Source: Marivita geojedonensis (lineage in GTDB: Bacteria > Pseudomonadota > Alphaproteobacteria > Rhodobacterales > Rhodobacteraceae). From it: 64,000 nucleotides of DNA. The stretch spans positions 124,001 through 188,000 of the forward strand of contig NZ_JFKC01000002.1 in the NCBI RefSeq assembly GCF_002115805.1, read 5' to 3'. Below the pieces are notes generated by a model. It did not search any database. It worked only from the letters and a program-made list of their open reading frames with translations, and was not told the origin of the DNA. Below are positions 47,234 through 56,085 of the stretch, piece after piece. A program made the position numbers and the translations under genes. Position 1 is the stretch's first letter. Every line of letters starts with the position of its first letter.

Positions 47234-47260
47234 TTTGCGTATTTGGAAAGAGAAAAAGGG
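47234..47260 (+). promoter_or_regulatory. 27-bp leader element upstream of the M20 hydrolase gene
   Basis: This is a near copy (24 of 27 bases) of the element upstream of dut at 27084-27110. It ends in AAAAAGGG, eight bases before the ATG, so it supplies the ribosome site. The shared TTTGCxTATTTGGAAA core upstream of the ribosome site has no obvious coding role. Confidence 0.65.
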
Positions 47261-47268
47261 ACAGGGTC

Positions 47269-48468
47269 ATGTTGCCTGTGAACCCGGAGCGATTTTTGGC
47301 GGACCTGCACATGTTGCGGAGTTTTGGCGCGGCGGGTGTCGGCAAAGGGGTTGTGCGACCGGCCTATTCCGATGCCGATATTGCGGCGCGCGCATGGTTG
47401 GCAGAGCGGATGCGCGAGGCTGGCCTTGCGGTGCATGTCGATCCGGTCGGGTCCGTGTTTGGTCTGGCCGAGGGTCGGTCGCTCTTGATGGGATCCCATT
47501 CCGACAGCCAGCCAGAGGGCGGTTGGCTCGACGGCGCGCTGGGTGTGATTGCGGCGCTGGAGGTGGCACGTTCCTCGGTCGAGGCAGGTGGTCCAGCGGT
47601 GTCTGTCGTATCATTCGAGGATGAGGAAGGCCGGTTCGGCGTAACAACCGGGTCGGCTGTCTGGTCCGGGAACCTGCCTTTGGCGAAGGCAGACGGATTG
47701 ACGGACCGGGACGGCGTGACCTTTGCGGACGCGCGGGCGCGGATGCCGGGGCGGTCGGAGGGGTTTGTCGACCCCAGCCGATTCAGCGGGTTTCTCGAAA
47801 TGCATATCGAGCAGGGTCCGGTGCTGGACCGCGAAGGTGAAGCCATTGGTGTGGTCGATGCCATCGTCGGCATCCGTGATATGAAGATCACCTTTGTCGG
47901 CGAGCAGAACCATGCGGGCACGACCCCGATGCAGGGGCGGCGCGATGCGTTTCAGGCGCTGTCGCGGTTCAATACGCTGATTGCAGAGCGGTTCGCCAAT
48001 GTGGTCACGCCAGCCACGGTCTGGACCATCGGGCATGTTGCGCTGCATCCGAACGCGTCGTCGATCGTGCCGGGAAAGGTCACGTTTTCGATGCAGTGGC
48101 GCGATGGCGATGCGGACCGGTTGAAGCGAATGGAAGCCATCATCCGCGAGACCGCTGAAGAGGTGGCTGCAAAGCGCGGCTTCGATCTGAGTTTCGGGCC
48201 GATGCTGGGCTTGGAGCCGGTGGATATGGACGCCCGCTTGCGCGGTGCACTCGAAAGTGCGGCAGTGGCCGAGGTGCCGGGGCGGTGGCGGAGCATGCCG
48301 TCAGGCGCGCTCCATGATGCGACCAACGTGTCGAAACTGATGCCGGTCGCGATGCTGTTTGTGCCCTCCATCGGCGGGATCAGCCATGCCTTTGGCGAAG
48401 ACACGGACGAGGCCGATCTGGTGACCGGGTTGAATGTCTTGGCACGCGCGGTGGACGCTTTGGGATAA
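47269..48468 (+). CDS. M20-type Zn-dependent hydrolase (hydantoinase/carbamoylase family amidase)
   Basis: 399 residues. Metal ligands are in [18 protein letters not shown] (His and Asp near residues 76-88), FEDEEGRFG (tandem Glu), [11 protein letters not shown] and the C-terminal [25 protein letters not shown] in the lid domain and the SGALHDA segment are typical of N-carbamoyl-amino-acid, allantoate and beta-ureidopropionate amidohydrolases. Which substrate is used cannot be decided from motifs. It stands alone after the formate dehydrogenase gene. Confidence 0.9.
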   Translation: MLPVNPERFLADLHMLRSFGAAGVGKGVVRPAYSDADIAARAWLAERMREAGLAVHVDPVGSVFGLAEGRSLLMGSHSDSQPEGGWLDGALGVIAALEVARSSVEAGGPAVSVVSFEDEEGRFGVTTGSAVWSGNLPLAKADGLTDRDGVTFADARARMPGRSEGFVDPSRFSGFLEMHIEQGPVLDREGEAIGVVDAIVGIRDMKITFVGEQNHAGTTPMQGRRDAFQALSRFNTLIAERFANVVTPATVWTIGHVALHPNASSIVPGKVTFSMQWRDGDADRLKRMEAIIRETAEEVAAKRGFDLSFGPMLGLEPVDMDARLRGALESAAVAEVPGRWRSMPSGALHDATNVSKLMPVAMLFVPSIGGISHAFGEDTDEADLVTGLNVLARAVDALG

Positions 48469-48515
48469 CCGGGCGTTTCATGGTACCCTCCGTCAAGACT
48501 GGATAGGGGGTGCGG

Positions 48516-48677
48516 ATGGATCTCACGGCGATGGCGTTTTACGCTCTGGTGTGCGGTAGTCTGGGAGCTTTGGCTCCGCGGCTCGAGCGGTTCTGGCTGC
48601 GGTTTGCCGTTGCGGCGGTGGTGGGCATCGTGGCGGCGGCTGCGCTGCCAGCGATACGTGGGGCGCTTGGGATCTGA
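48516..48677 (+). CDS. Small hydrophobic membrane protein (53 residues)
   Basis: MDLTAMAFYALVCGSLGALA and RFAVAAVVGIVAAAALPAIR suggest two short membrane segments joined by a charged loop (PRLERFWLRF). AGGGGGTGCGG gives a good ribosome site before the ATG. No family is recognised. It lies 47 bp after the M20 hydrolase gene and overlaps the 3' end of the GNAT gene on the other strand by 139 bp, so one of the two ends may be non-functional. The good ribosome site and hydrophobic pattern favour a real gene. Confidence 0.6.
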   Translation: MDLTAMAFYALVCGSLGALAPRLERFWLRFAVAAVVGIVAAAALPAIRGALGI

Positions 48678-49147
48678 TCCTGAACGGCTTTGCTGAACGT
48701 GATCGATGTTGGCCGGGTATACCCATCATGTGTGGTTCGACCGATCTCGCGAAACCCCATTGCCGTAAATGCGAGATGGTTCTCTGTCAGTTCAACGCGG
48801 GTCTGCACCTCGATGCGGGGAAGATGCAGTGCCCGCGCCCGCTCTTCGGCGAGTTGCACGAGGCGATGGGCCAACCCTTGTCCTCGGGCTTCAGCAGCAA
48901 CGGCAAGCTTGCCAAGATAGAGGCAGTCGGCTTTCGGGGTCAGGAACACGCACGCCAATGCCCGCTGGCCGATGACCCAGATCTCTCCTGTCTCAGCCTG
49001 GGTTGCAAGCGCCTGAGGGGTAAGGCGATGCATGGAAGAGGGCGGGTCTATGCGCCCATCCATGTAAGCAAAGGACGTGCGGATCAGGGACAACACGTCA
49101 GACAATGCTGGATCGTCGGGTCCGAGCCGACTTGGCGTCAGGTCCAC
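48539..49147 (-). CDS. GNAT-family N-acetyltransferase with extended C-terminus
   Basis: 202 residues in the open frame. The acetyltransferase core spans about residues 20-155, with motif A in LYLGKLAVAAEARGQGLAHRLVQLAEERARALHL and motif B in LTENHLAFTAMGFREIGRTTHDGYTRPTSITFSKAV. The last ~45 residues are low-complexity and are read antisense to the small membrane gene. A normal GNAT would end near FSKAV, where a single CAG codon could have been TAG. The start is GTG and overlaps the response regulator by 10 bp, so it may belong to that operon. The substrate is unknown. Confidence 0.8.
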   Translation of the reverse strand: MDLTPSRLGPDDPALSDVLSLIRTSFAYMDGRIDPPSSMHRLTPQALATQAETGEIWVIGQRALACVFLTPKADCLYLGKLAVAAEARGQGLAHRLVQLAEERARALHLPRIEVQTRVELTENHLAFTAMGFREIGRTTHDGYTRPTSITFSKAVQDQIPSAPRIAGSAAAATMPTTAATANRSQNRSSRGAKAPRLPHTRA

Positions 49148-49839
49148 GTGACATCGCCCAGAAAGATATATCCAGCGCCGTAGATCGTTTTGATCAGACG
49201 GGGATTTTTCGGGTCTTCGCGCAGTTTGGTGCGCAGGCGCGAGATGCGCACATCCATCGCGCGGTCGAAACTGTCGCCCGCCGCACCGCCCAATGTGTCC
49301 TGCATGTAATCCCGTGTGATCAGCCGGTTTGGGCTTTCGAGAAACAGCCGCAACACCTCGCCTTCGGCATGGGAGAACGGCGTTTCCGCGCCGGTTTCGT
49401 CCTGAAGTGTGTAGCGGTCGAAATGCGCGGTCCAGCCGTTGAACCGTGCGGTTTGTCCTGTCGGTGCGGGGATGGCGCGGGTACGCAGTCTGGCACGCAC
49501 TCGGGCGACGACCTCGGCGGGGTCAAAAGGTTTGATGATGTAGTCGTCGGCGCCGAGCTCGAGTCCGGTGATCTTGTCCTGAACCTGCGCGCGGCCCGAG
49601 ATGATAATGACGGTGGCCCCTTGCTCAAGTGCGAGCCGGTGGACAAGGCTCAACCCATCGCGGTCGGGCAGACCCAGATCGACAAGGCAGACATCAGGCG
49701 TGCTTCTGCGAAGCGCGGCTTCGAATTCTGCGGCGCGGGCAAAGCTCTGGGTGTCGTAGCCGGCGTCCTCCAGCGCTTCGGACAGCATGGTCCGGATCGC
49801 GGGCTCGTCATCGAGGATGGTGATCAGCGGTTTCGTCAT
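49138..49839 (-). CDS. OmpR-family response regulator
   Basis: 233 residues. The receiver domain has the acidic pair Asp10/Asp11, the phospho-acceptor Asp54 in CLVDLGLPD and Lys103 in YIIKPF. The C-terminal winged helix has HAEGEVLRLFLESPNRLITRDYMQDTLGG and MDVRISRLRTKLREDPKNPRLIKTIYGAGYIF. It overlaps the histidine kinase gene by 4 bp, so the pair is cognate. Target genes are unknown; the divergent acyl-CoA synthetase/ABC cluster is the closest candidate. Confidence 0.94.
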   Translation of the reverse strand: MTKPLITILDDEPAIRTMLSEALEDAGYDTQSFARAAEFEAALRRSTPDVCLVDLGLPDRDGLSLVHRLALEQGATVIIISGRAQVQDKITGLELGADDYIIKPFDPAEVVARVRARLRTRAIPAPTGQTARFNGWTAHFDRYTLQDETGAETPFSHAEGEVLRLFLESPNRLITRDYMQDTLGGAAGDSFDRAMDVRISRLRTKLREDPKNPRLIKTIYGAGYIFLGDVTWT

Positions 49840-51722
49840 GTCGGATTGGCCTCATGGCCGAGGAACGTGGCCAGATCGGGTTTCGAAAAGGGTTTTGGCA
49901 GAACGGCGGTTCGCGCCACCGCATCCTGATGGCGCGGGTCGGACCCGGGAAGCGAGGTCATCAGATAAACGGGTTTGTTCGGCAGGGCGGATACCAGTTC
50001 CGTTCCAAGTGTCGGTCCTTCCAGGGAAATGTCCGACAGCACAAAGGCAATGTCCGGTACACCCTGCGCCAGTGCGAGCGCCTCATCCACGGAAGTCGCT
50101 TCGATGACGCTGTGACCGAGGCTTGTCAGCATTTCACGGATCGTCGCGCGCAGATCGGGGCTGTCTTCGACCAGAAGAACAAGTTCATTGCCAACATGCT
50201 GCGCTGCGTGACGCAGGGGCAGGCGCAGAGTGACGCGGGCTCCGGTTGCGGTATTGCCTATGCGAAGCTGCCCGCCTGCCAACTTCGCCATATCATAGAC
50301 CATGGACAGGCCCAATCCGGATCCACCATCGCCCTTGGTGGTGAAAAACGGATCGAGCGCGTGTTTCAGGGCATCGTCGGAAAAACCGGAGCCGGTGTCC
50401 TCAACCGTAAAGTCGATCCATGTATCGCGCACTTCAACCGCGGTTAGATGGATCGTACCGGTTTCTCTACAGGCGTCACGGGCGTTCAGGATCAGGTTGA
50501 GAAGGCTGTCCTGAAGCTGGCCAGCATCCAAGAGCGCGCGCTCCTTGATGGGGCAATCGACCCTCAGTGTGATGCTTTCGGGAAGCGATGGAGCTGCCAG
50601 AGTGTGCAGATCCGACAGAAAACCCGCCACATCGAGCGGTTCCGGCCGCCAGGCCCGGTGCGCCGTAATATCTGCGATCCGATTGAGCAGATTGCCACCT
50701 CGGCGCGCGGCCTGAAGGGTGGCTGTGATCAGCGGTTCGGCGTCGGATGGCAGATCCATCCGGGCGAGCTTCGACTGCATCCCGAGGATGATGGTCAGCA
50801 GGTTCGAGAAGTCGTGCGCGAGGCCGGAGGTCAATTGCGCCGCCATTTCCCGGCGACGCGTCTGTTGCAGCGCGGCACGCGCCTGCGTTTCTTCGGTCAC
50901 ATCCATCGACAGGATGTAGACGCCGTTCTCGGATTCGTCTGGAGTAAACGCAACGCGGATGCGGCGTGAACTCATCGTATCCGTGAACTCGAAGGTCGAA
51001 GGGTCACCCGCAAGTGCCATTTGCAGATGTGGCAGAACGCGGGCATAGGCGTCACGGCCCAGCGCTTCCGAGATATGAAGCCCGACAATCTGCGATGGAC
51101 GCCCAGGCATCACGTTCGACAGGCGGCGGTTGGAAAACGTATAGCGCCCGGCACTGTCCACATGAGCGATATGGGCTGGCATCATCTCGGTTGTGAGACG
51201 GGTGCGGGCCTCCATCTCGGTGAGTTCGCGCTGCGCTTCTTCCAGCGCGGACACGGTCGCCCCCAGTTTTCGGTTCGTTGCGGCCAGTTCTTCCGACCGT
51301 GCAAGGACTTCTTCCGACAGCATTTCGGATCGGGTTCTCAGCAGTTGTTCCTGGGATTTGACTTCGGTTATGTCAGTATAGACGGTGACCCAGCCACCCT
51401 GTGGCAAAGGCGCGCCTTCGACGCTGATGGTCCGACCATTTGCGCGGGTACGCTCCATGTAGTGCGGCTGGAAGGCGCTGGCCTGCTCGACGCGGGCGGC
51501 GGTAAAGCTTTCGGGATCATCGATTTCGCCATATTCGCCACGGGCGACAAGGTGGCGGATGGTGTCCTCGAAATCAGCACCCGGTTGCGTCAGTTCCTGA
51601 GGCAAGTCGAACATCTCTGCAAAGCGCGCGTTGCAGGCGGCGAGCTTCAGGTCACTGTCATAGATCGACAGCGCCTGTCCGATCAGGTTAAGCCCGGCCT
51701 GGATGAGTGCGTCGGTTTGCAT
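49836..51722 (-). CDS. Hybrid PAS-domain sensor histidine kinase
   Basis: 628 residues with no membrane segment, so probably cytoplasmic. Two PAS domains (about residues 7-120, PAS-7 type, and 175-280) are linked by a coiled coil (125-172). The HisKA phospho-acceptor is His303 in GLAHDFSNLLT. The ATPase domain has the N box LLNLILNARDA, EDTGSGFSDDAL and GGSGLGLSMVYDMAK, and a C-terminal receiver carries Asp564. Signals from a cytoplasmic cofactor or metabolite are likely. It diverges from the acyl-CoA synthetase gene across about 210 bp. Confidence 0.93.
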   Translation of the reverse strand: MQTDALIQAGLNLIGQALSIYDSDLKLAACNARFAEMFDLPQELTQPGADFEDTIRHLVARGEYGEIDDPESFTAARVEQASAFQPHYMERTRANGRTISVEGAPLPQGGWVTVYTDITEVKSQEQLLRTRSEMLSEEVLARSEELAATNRKLGATVSALEEAQRELTEMEARTRLTTEMMPAHIAHVDSAGRYTFSNRRLSNVMPGRPSQIVGLHISEALGRDAYARVLPHLQMALAGDPSTFEFTDTMSSRRIRVAFTPDESENGVYILSMDVTEETQARAALQQTRRREMAAQLTSGLAHDFSNLLTIILGMQSKLARMDLPSDAEPLITATLQAARRGGNLLNRIADITAHRAWRPEPLDVAGFLSDLHTLAAPSLPESITLRVDCPIKERALLDAGQLQDSLLNLILNARDACRETGTIHLTAVEVRDTWIDFTVEDTGSGFSDDALKHALDPFFTTKGDGGSGLGLSMVYDMAKLAGGQLRIGNTATGARVTLRLPLRHAAQHVGNELVLLVEDSPDLRATIREMLTSLGHSVIEATSVDEALALAQGVPDIAFVLSDISLEGPTLGTELVSALPNKPVYLMTSLPGSDPRHQDAVARTAVLPKPFSKPDLATFLGHEANPT

Positions 51723-51926
51723 GGAACGGTGTCCGAAACGAAATCCTAGGTCCTCTGGCTAGCACCGGACGGGCGCGGCGCAAAGCCTGCCGATGCCGCT
51801 GTTACAATTCGTAAGGATTGAGAAAACTTCAGGAAAAAGTTGACCCCCAACCTGCCTTCTGTCCAATCTTGAGACAGAGTCGCGAAAAGCGATCGGTTCG
51901 GGGAAAGCCCGGGCAAAGGGAGGAAA

Positions 51927-51944
51927 ATGCTTTGGCACACATGA
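51927..51944 (+). other. Possible five-codon leader ORF before the acyl-CoA synthetase gene
   Basis: ATG at 51927 reads MLWHT and stops at TGA, which overlaps the ATG at 51941 of the synthetase frame (ATGA). It lies only three bases after GGGAGG. It could be a coupling leader or a chance product of an in-frame TTG start at 51932. Nothing else supports it. Confidence 0.25.
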
Positions 51945-53905
51945 CCGAGGGCGCAGAAGGTCTGCGCTCGGTTCCTGCGCTTTTGGCGCGTAATGCATCG
52001 CGGTATGGCAACTCACCGGCCTACCGCGAAAAGGAATATGGTATCTGGCAAAGCTGGACCTGGGCCGAAACGGCGCAGGAGATCGAAGCGTTGTCGCTGG
52101 GTCTGTTGAACCTGGGGGTGAACGAAGGCGATTTCATCGCGATCATCGGACGCAACCGTCCGTACCTCTATTGGTCCATGGTTGCCGCTCAGTCAGTCGG
52201 AGCGATCCCCGTGCCGCTCTATCAGGACGCGGTTGCCGAAGAGATGGAATACGTGCTTGGCCACTGCGGAGCGCGCTTCGTGATCGCGGGCGACCAGGAA
52301 CAGGTCGACAAGGTCATCGAGATACAGGACGACCTGCATCAGTTCGAGCACATGATCTACCTCGACCCACGCGGTCTGCGGAAATACGATCATACGCGCT
52401 TGCACCAGTTCAGCCACGTTCAGGATCAGGGCCGCGCGGCCTATGACGAGTTCATCAAGGAGCTCGAGGCGCGGCGGGCCAAGCTGGACTACGACAGCAC
52501 CTGCGTGATGCTCTACACCTCGGGTACAACGGGCAAGCCCAAAGGTGTGGTCCTGTCCAACCGCAATATCATTGAGACAGCCAAGGCGTCGTCGGAGTTT
52601 GATCACCTGCGGGCCGATGACGAGGTGCTGGCCTATCTGCCGATGGCCTGGGTGGGCGATTTCATCTTCTCCATAGGTCAGGCGTATTGGTCGGGCTTCT
52701 GCGTAAACTGCCCGGAAAGTCCGGAAACCATGATGACGGACCTGCGTGAAATCGCGCCGTCCTACTATTTTGCGCCGCCCCGCGTTTTTGAGACGCAGCT
52801 GACGCAGATCATGATCCGCATGGAAGACAGTGGCGCCTTCAAGAAGAAGACCTTCGATTACTTCATGGAGCATGCCCGCAAAGTTGGACCTGCAATCCTC
52901 GATGGACACAGCGTTGGGCTCTGGGACCGGCTGAAATACAAACTGGGCGAGGTGATGGTCTATGGCCCGCTGAAGAACGCGCTGGGCTTCTCAAAAGTGC
53001 GGGTCGGCTACACGGCGGGCGAGGCCATTGGCCCCGAAATCTTTGATTTCTACCGGTCTTTGGGCATCAACCTGAAGCAACTCTACGGTCAGACCGAAGC
53101 GTCGGTTTTCATCACCCAGCAGCCGGATGGCGAGGTTCGGTCGGACACGGTTGGCGTGCCGTCACCGGGTGTTGAGATCCGTATCGCCGACAATGGTGAA
53201 GTGTTCTACCGCTCGCCCGGCGTATTCGTCGAGTACTACAAGAACGCGGAGTCGACGGCGGATACCAAGGATTCCGAAGGCTGGGTCGCCACGGGCGATG
53301 CCGGGTTCATCGAAGAAGCCACCGGCCACCTGCGGATCATCGACCGCGCGAAGGACGTGGGCGCGATGGCGGATGGTGCGATGTTCGCGCCGAAATATGT
53401 CGAGAACAAACTCAAGTTCTATCCCAACATTCTCGAAGCTGTGGTGTTCGGTGCCGGGCGTGACCGCTGCTGCGCCTTCATCAATATCGACCTGACCGCG
53501 GTCGGCAACTGGGCCGAACGCAACAACATCGCTTATGCGTCCTATCAGGAACTGGCCGGCCACAAGCAGGTGCTCGACACGATCCAGGCGCATATCGAAG
53601 AGGTCAATGCGAGCATCGCTCAGGACGAAATGCTGTCGGGCTGTCAGGTGCACCGCTTCCTCGTCCTGCACAAGGAGCTTGACGCGGATGACGGCGAACT
53701 GACCCGGACCCGCAAGGTGCGTCGCAAGATCATCGGCGAAAAGTTCGAGGATCTGGTGAACGCCCTCTATGACGGATCGACCTCGGTCTACACAGAGACA
53801 GAAGTCACCTACGAGGATGGGCGCAAAGGCAAGATCAAGGCAACGCTGGAAATCCGCGATGCCAAGGTTGTTCCGGCGACGACGCAGCGGATGGCGGCGG
53901 AATGA
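51932..53905 (+). CDS. AMP-forming acyl-CoA synthetase (long-chain type)
   Basis: About 657 residues of the ANL superfamily. The P-loop-like motif is VMLYTSGTTGKPKGVVLSN, the A5 motif is LYGQTEASVFIT, and A7/A8 are GWVATGDAGFIEEATGHLRIIDRAKD. It resembles the FAA1/FadD15-like long-chain synthetases found beside Liv-type ABC genes. It should activate a carboxylic acid to a CoA thioester; chain length or aromatic preference is unknown. A TTG at 51932 lies eight bases after GGGAGG and is the best-spaced start, while ATG at 51941 is the alternative. A palindrome pair follows the stop. Confidence 0.9.
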   Translation: MAHMTEGAEGLRSVPALLARNASRYGNSPAYREKEYGIWQSWTWAETAQEIEALSLGLLNLGVNEGDFIAIIGRNRPYLYWSMVAAQSVGAIPVPLYQDAVAEEMEYVLGHCGARFVIAGDQEQVDKVIEIQDDLHQFEHMIYLDPRGLRKYDHTRLHQFSHVQDQGRAAYDEFIKELEARRAKLDYDSTCVMLYTSGTTGKPKGVVLSNRNIIETAKASSEFDHLRADDEVLAYLPMAWVGDFIFSIGQAYWSGFCVNCPESPETMMTDLREIAPSYYFAPPRVFETQLTQIMIRMEDSGAFKKKTFDYFMEHARKVGPAILDGHSVGLWDRLKYKLGEVMVYGPLKNALGFSKVRVGYTAGEAIGPEIFDFYRSLGINLKQLYGQTEASVFITQQPDGEVRSDTVGVPSPGVEIRIADNGEVFYRSPGVFVEYYKNAESTADTKDSEGWVATGDAGFIEEATGHLRIIDRAKDVGAMADGAMFAPKYVENKLKFYPNILEAVVFGAGRDRCCAFINIDLTAVGNWAERNNIAYASYQELAGHKQVLDTIQAHIEEVNASIAQDEMLSGCQVHRFLVLHKELDADDGELTRTRKVRRKIIGEKFEDLVNALYDGSTSVYTETEVTYEDGRKGKIKATLEIRDAKVVPATTQRMAAE

Positions 53906-53916
53906 TGGCGTGCGCA

Positions 53917-53969
53917 CATAATCTTCGTACGAAGATTATGCCGACCGAGAATTTTCGTACGAAAATTCT
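53917..53969. repeat. Paired CGTACG palindromes between acyl-CoA synthetase and ABC genes
   Basis: Positions 53917-53940 are a perfect 24-bp palindrome with core ATCTTCGTACGAAGAT. Positions 53948-53969 are a perfect 22-bp palindrome with core ATTTTCGTACGAAAAT. They are seven bases apart and fill the gap between the synthetase stop and the GTG start of the ATPase gene. The arrangement equals that of the GTCGAC pairs elsewhere, with a different core. Confidence 0.85.
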
Positions 53970-53993
53970 TGTCGAAACAGAAAGGGTTGAGCT

Positions 53994-54806
53994 GTGAAAG
54001 ACACCGAAGGATACGTTACCGCAGACGGGCGTCAGATCGGCGGCACTCTGATGGAGATGCGCAACATCACTCTGCGCTTCGGCGGTGTTGTGGCCATTCA
54101 GGACATCAGCTTCGACATCCGGGAAGGCGAGGTGCGGGCCATCATCGGTCCCAACGGAGCGGGCAAATCGTCCATGCTCAACGTCATTTCGGGCTTCTAC
54201 ACGCCTTCCGAAGGCGAGGTCTGGTACAAGGGTGCAAAACGCCCGCCGATGAAGCCGTTCGAGGTCGCGCGCCAGGGCGTTGCGCGGACCTTCCAGAACA
54301 TCGCTCTCTTTGAAGGCATGACGGTGCTCGACAACGTGATGACCGGGCGTCTGACCCACATGAATGCCGGGATCGCGTCGCAGGCGCTCTGGTGGGGTAA
54401 GGCCCGCGACGAGGAAATGGAAAACCGCGAAAAGGTCGAGCGGGTGATCGATTTCCTTGAAATCCAGAACATCCGCAAAACCCCGGTGGGCCGTCTGCCC
54501 TACGGTCTCAAGAAAAGGGTCGAACTGGCACGCGCGCTGGCGGCAGAGCCGTCGATCCTGCTGCTGGACGAACCGATGGCCGGGATGAACGTCGAAGAGA
54601 AAGAGGACATGAGCCGCTTCATCCTCGACGTGAACGACGAATTCGGCACCACGATCTGCCTGATCGAGCATGACATGGGGGTCGTGATGGACCTCTCCGA
54701 CCGTGTGGTCGTCATGGATTACGGCAAGAAGATCGGCGACGGCACCCCGGACGAGGTGCGCAACAATCAGGATGTGATCGACGCCTATCTTGGCGTGCCG
54801 CATTGA
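53994..54806 (+). CDS. Branched-chain-type ABC transporter ATPase (LivG-like)
   Basis: 270 residues. Walker A is GPNGAGKSSML (about residues 51-61), the signature region is LPYGLKKRVELARALAAEPSILLLDEPMAGMN, and a LivG-type C-terminus follows. RTFQNIALFEGMTVLDNVMTG is typical of LivG. It opens the transporter part of the cluster with a GTG start. The palindrome pair just upstream separates it from the acyl-CoA synthetase gene. Confidence 0.93.
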   Translation: MKDTEGYVTADGRQIGGTLMEMRNITLRFGGVVAIQDISFDIREGEVRAIIGPNGAGKSSMLNVISGFYTPSEGEVWYKGAKRPPMKPFEVARQGVARTFQNIALFEGMTVLDNVMTGRLTHMNAGIASQALWWGKARDEEMENREKVERVIDFLEIQNIRKTPVGRLPYGLKKRVELARALAAEPSILLLDEPMAGMNVEEKEDMSRFILDVNDEFGTTICLIEHDMGVVMDLSDRVVVMDYGKKIGDGTPDEVRNNQDVIDAYLGVPH

Positions 54807-54816
54807 GGGAGCAGAC

Positions 54817-55770
54817 ATGCTGAACGACATTTTCATCGCGCCCTTCGTGGACATGTTCACCGCACCGGATTTCCTGATGCAGGTGCTCTGGGAAGGTCTG
54901 GTGTCAGGCATCCTCTACGCGCTGATCGCGCTAGGTTTTGTCCTGATCTTCCGCTCGAGCCGCATTTTCAACTTTGCGCAGGGTATCATGGTGGTGTTCG
55001 CCGCCCTGACGCTGGTGGGTCTGTTCGCCATGGGCATTCCCGCCTGGATCAGCGTGGGCCTGACGCTCGTGGTCATGTTCGTGCTGGCGGTGGCCATCGA
55101 ACGGGTGGTGCTGCGGCCCCTTGTGGGCCAGCCCGACATCATTCTCTTTATGGCGACGATCGGGATCACGCTCTTCCTCATCGGCTTTGGCGAGACGATT
55201 TTCGGCGGCGAAAACAAGGTCATGATCACCGAAGAGCTAGGCATCCCGACCGGCGACACTGTCTTGGAGCCGTTTGGTGGCCTGCTGATCCTTCAGCACC
55301 TCGACATCACCGTTGTGGTCGTTGCGACGCTGCTGGTGCTGGGGCTCCTGGCCTTCCTCAACTACACCCAGATGGGCCGCGCCATCCGCGCACTGGGCGA
55401 TGACCACCAAGCGGCGCTGTCTGTCGGCATCAGCCTTCAGACGATCTGGGTTCTGGTCTGGTTCATCGCTGGCATCATCGCGCTGGTCACGGGCATTGCC
55501 TGGGGCGCGCGGGCCGGGGTCAGCTTTGCGCTTGAAGTGATCGCATACAAGGCGCTGCCGGTTCTGATGCTGGGTGGGCTTGAATCGATCACCGGGGCCA
55601 TTGTCGGCGGTCTGATGATCGGCATTCTGGAAAAACTGTTCGAGATTTACTGGGGTCAGCCGCTGCTTGGAGGCAACACCGAGACATGGTTCGCCTTCGT
55701 GCTGGCGCTGATCGTGCTGCTCTTCCGTCCGCAGGGTCTGTTCGGAGAACGGATCATCGAACGGGTCTAG
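54817..55770 (+). CDS. Branched-chain-type ABC transporter permease (LivH-like)
   Basis: 317 residues with about eight membrane segments. GLVSGILYALIALGFVLIFRSSRIFNFAQG at the N-terminus is the LivH signature, and MGRAIRALGDDHQAALSVGI is the ATPase-contacting EAA-like loop. The start follows GAGGGAGCAGAC, ten bases after the LivG-like stop. It pairs with the LivM-like permease encoded two genes on. Confidence 0.93.
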   Translation: MLNDIFIAPFVDMFTAPDFLMQVLWEGLVSGILYALIALGFVLIFRSSRIFNFAQGIMVVFAALTLVGLFAMGIPAWISVGLTLVVMFVLAVAIERVVLRPLVGQPDIILFMATIGITLFLIGFGETIFGGENKVMITEELGIPTGDTVLEPFGGLLILQHLDITVVVVATLLVLGLLAFLNYTQMGRAIRALGDDHQAALSVGISLQTIWVLVWFIAGIIALVTGIAWGARAGVSFALEVIAYKALPVLMLGGLESITGAIVGGLMIGILEKLFEIYWGQPLLGGNTETWFAFVLALIVLLFRPQGLFGERIIERV

Positions 55771-55845
55771 CGCAGCGCGGGGCGCGCTGTTCGACACCTA
55801 CCACCATCGGTGCGTGAGGATCACGCATCAAACGAGAGACAAGAC

Positions 55846-56085
55846 ATGGCAAAGCTGATCGCAATTCTGAACGTCATCGCATGGTCCGGCTTCTGGGCCT
55901 TCGGATACCTTGCCCTGTCGAGCGGGTCAGAGGCGGGCAGCCAGACGCTTGTCGCCATCCTTTTGGCGGCGCTTGGCGGTGCATTGGGGCTCTGGGCCTA
56001 TTTCTGGCTTATCCGTCACAGTGAGGCCACCGGCTACGCCAAACCACGCAATCGCGTGACGATCAAGGAAGAGGAGACCGCCTGA
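55846..56085 (+). CDS. Small two-helix membrane protein inside the ABC operon
   Basis: 79 residues with two membrane segments (about 3-23, IAILNVIAWSGFWAFGYLAL, and 32-54, TLVAILLAALGGALGLWAYFWLI) and a charged C-terminal tail (HSEATGYAKPRNRVTIKEEETA). No family is recognised. Its stop shares a base with the livM-like start (TGATG), so it is translated with the permease. Its place between two permease genes suggests an accessory subunit or assembly factor of the transporter. Confidence 0.8.
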   Translation: MAKLIAILNVIAWSGFWAFGYLALSSGSEAGSQTLVAILLAALGGALGLWAYFWLIRHSEATGYAKPRNRVTIKEEETA

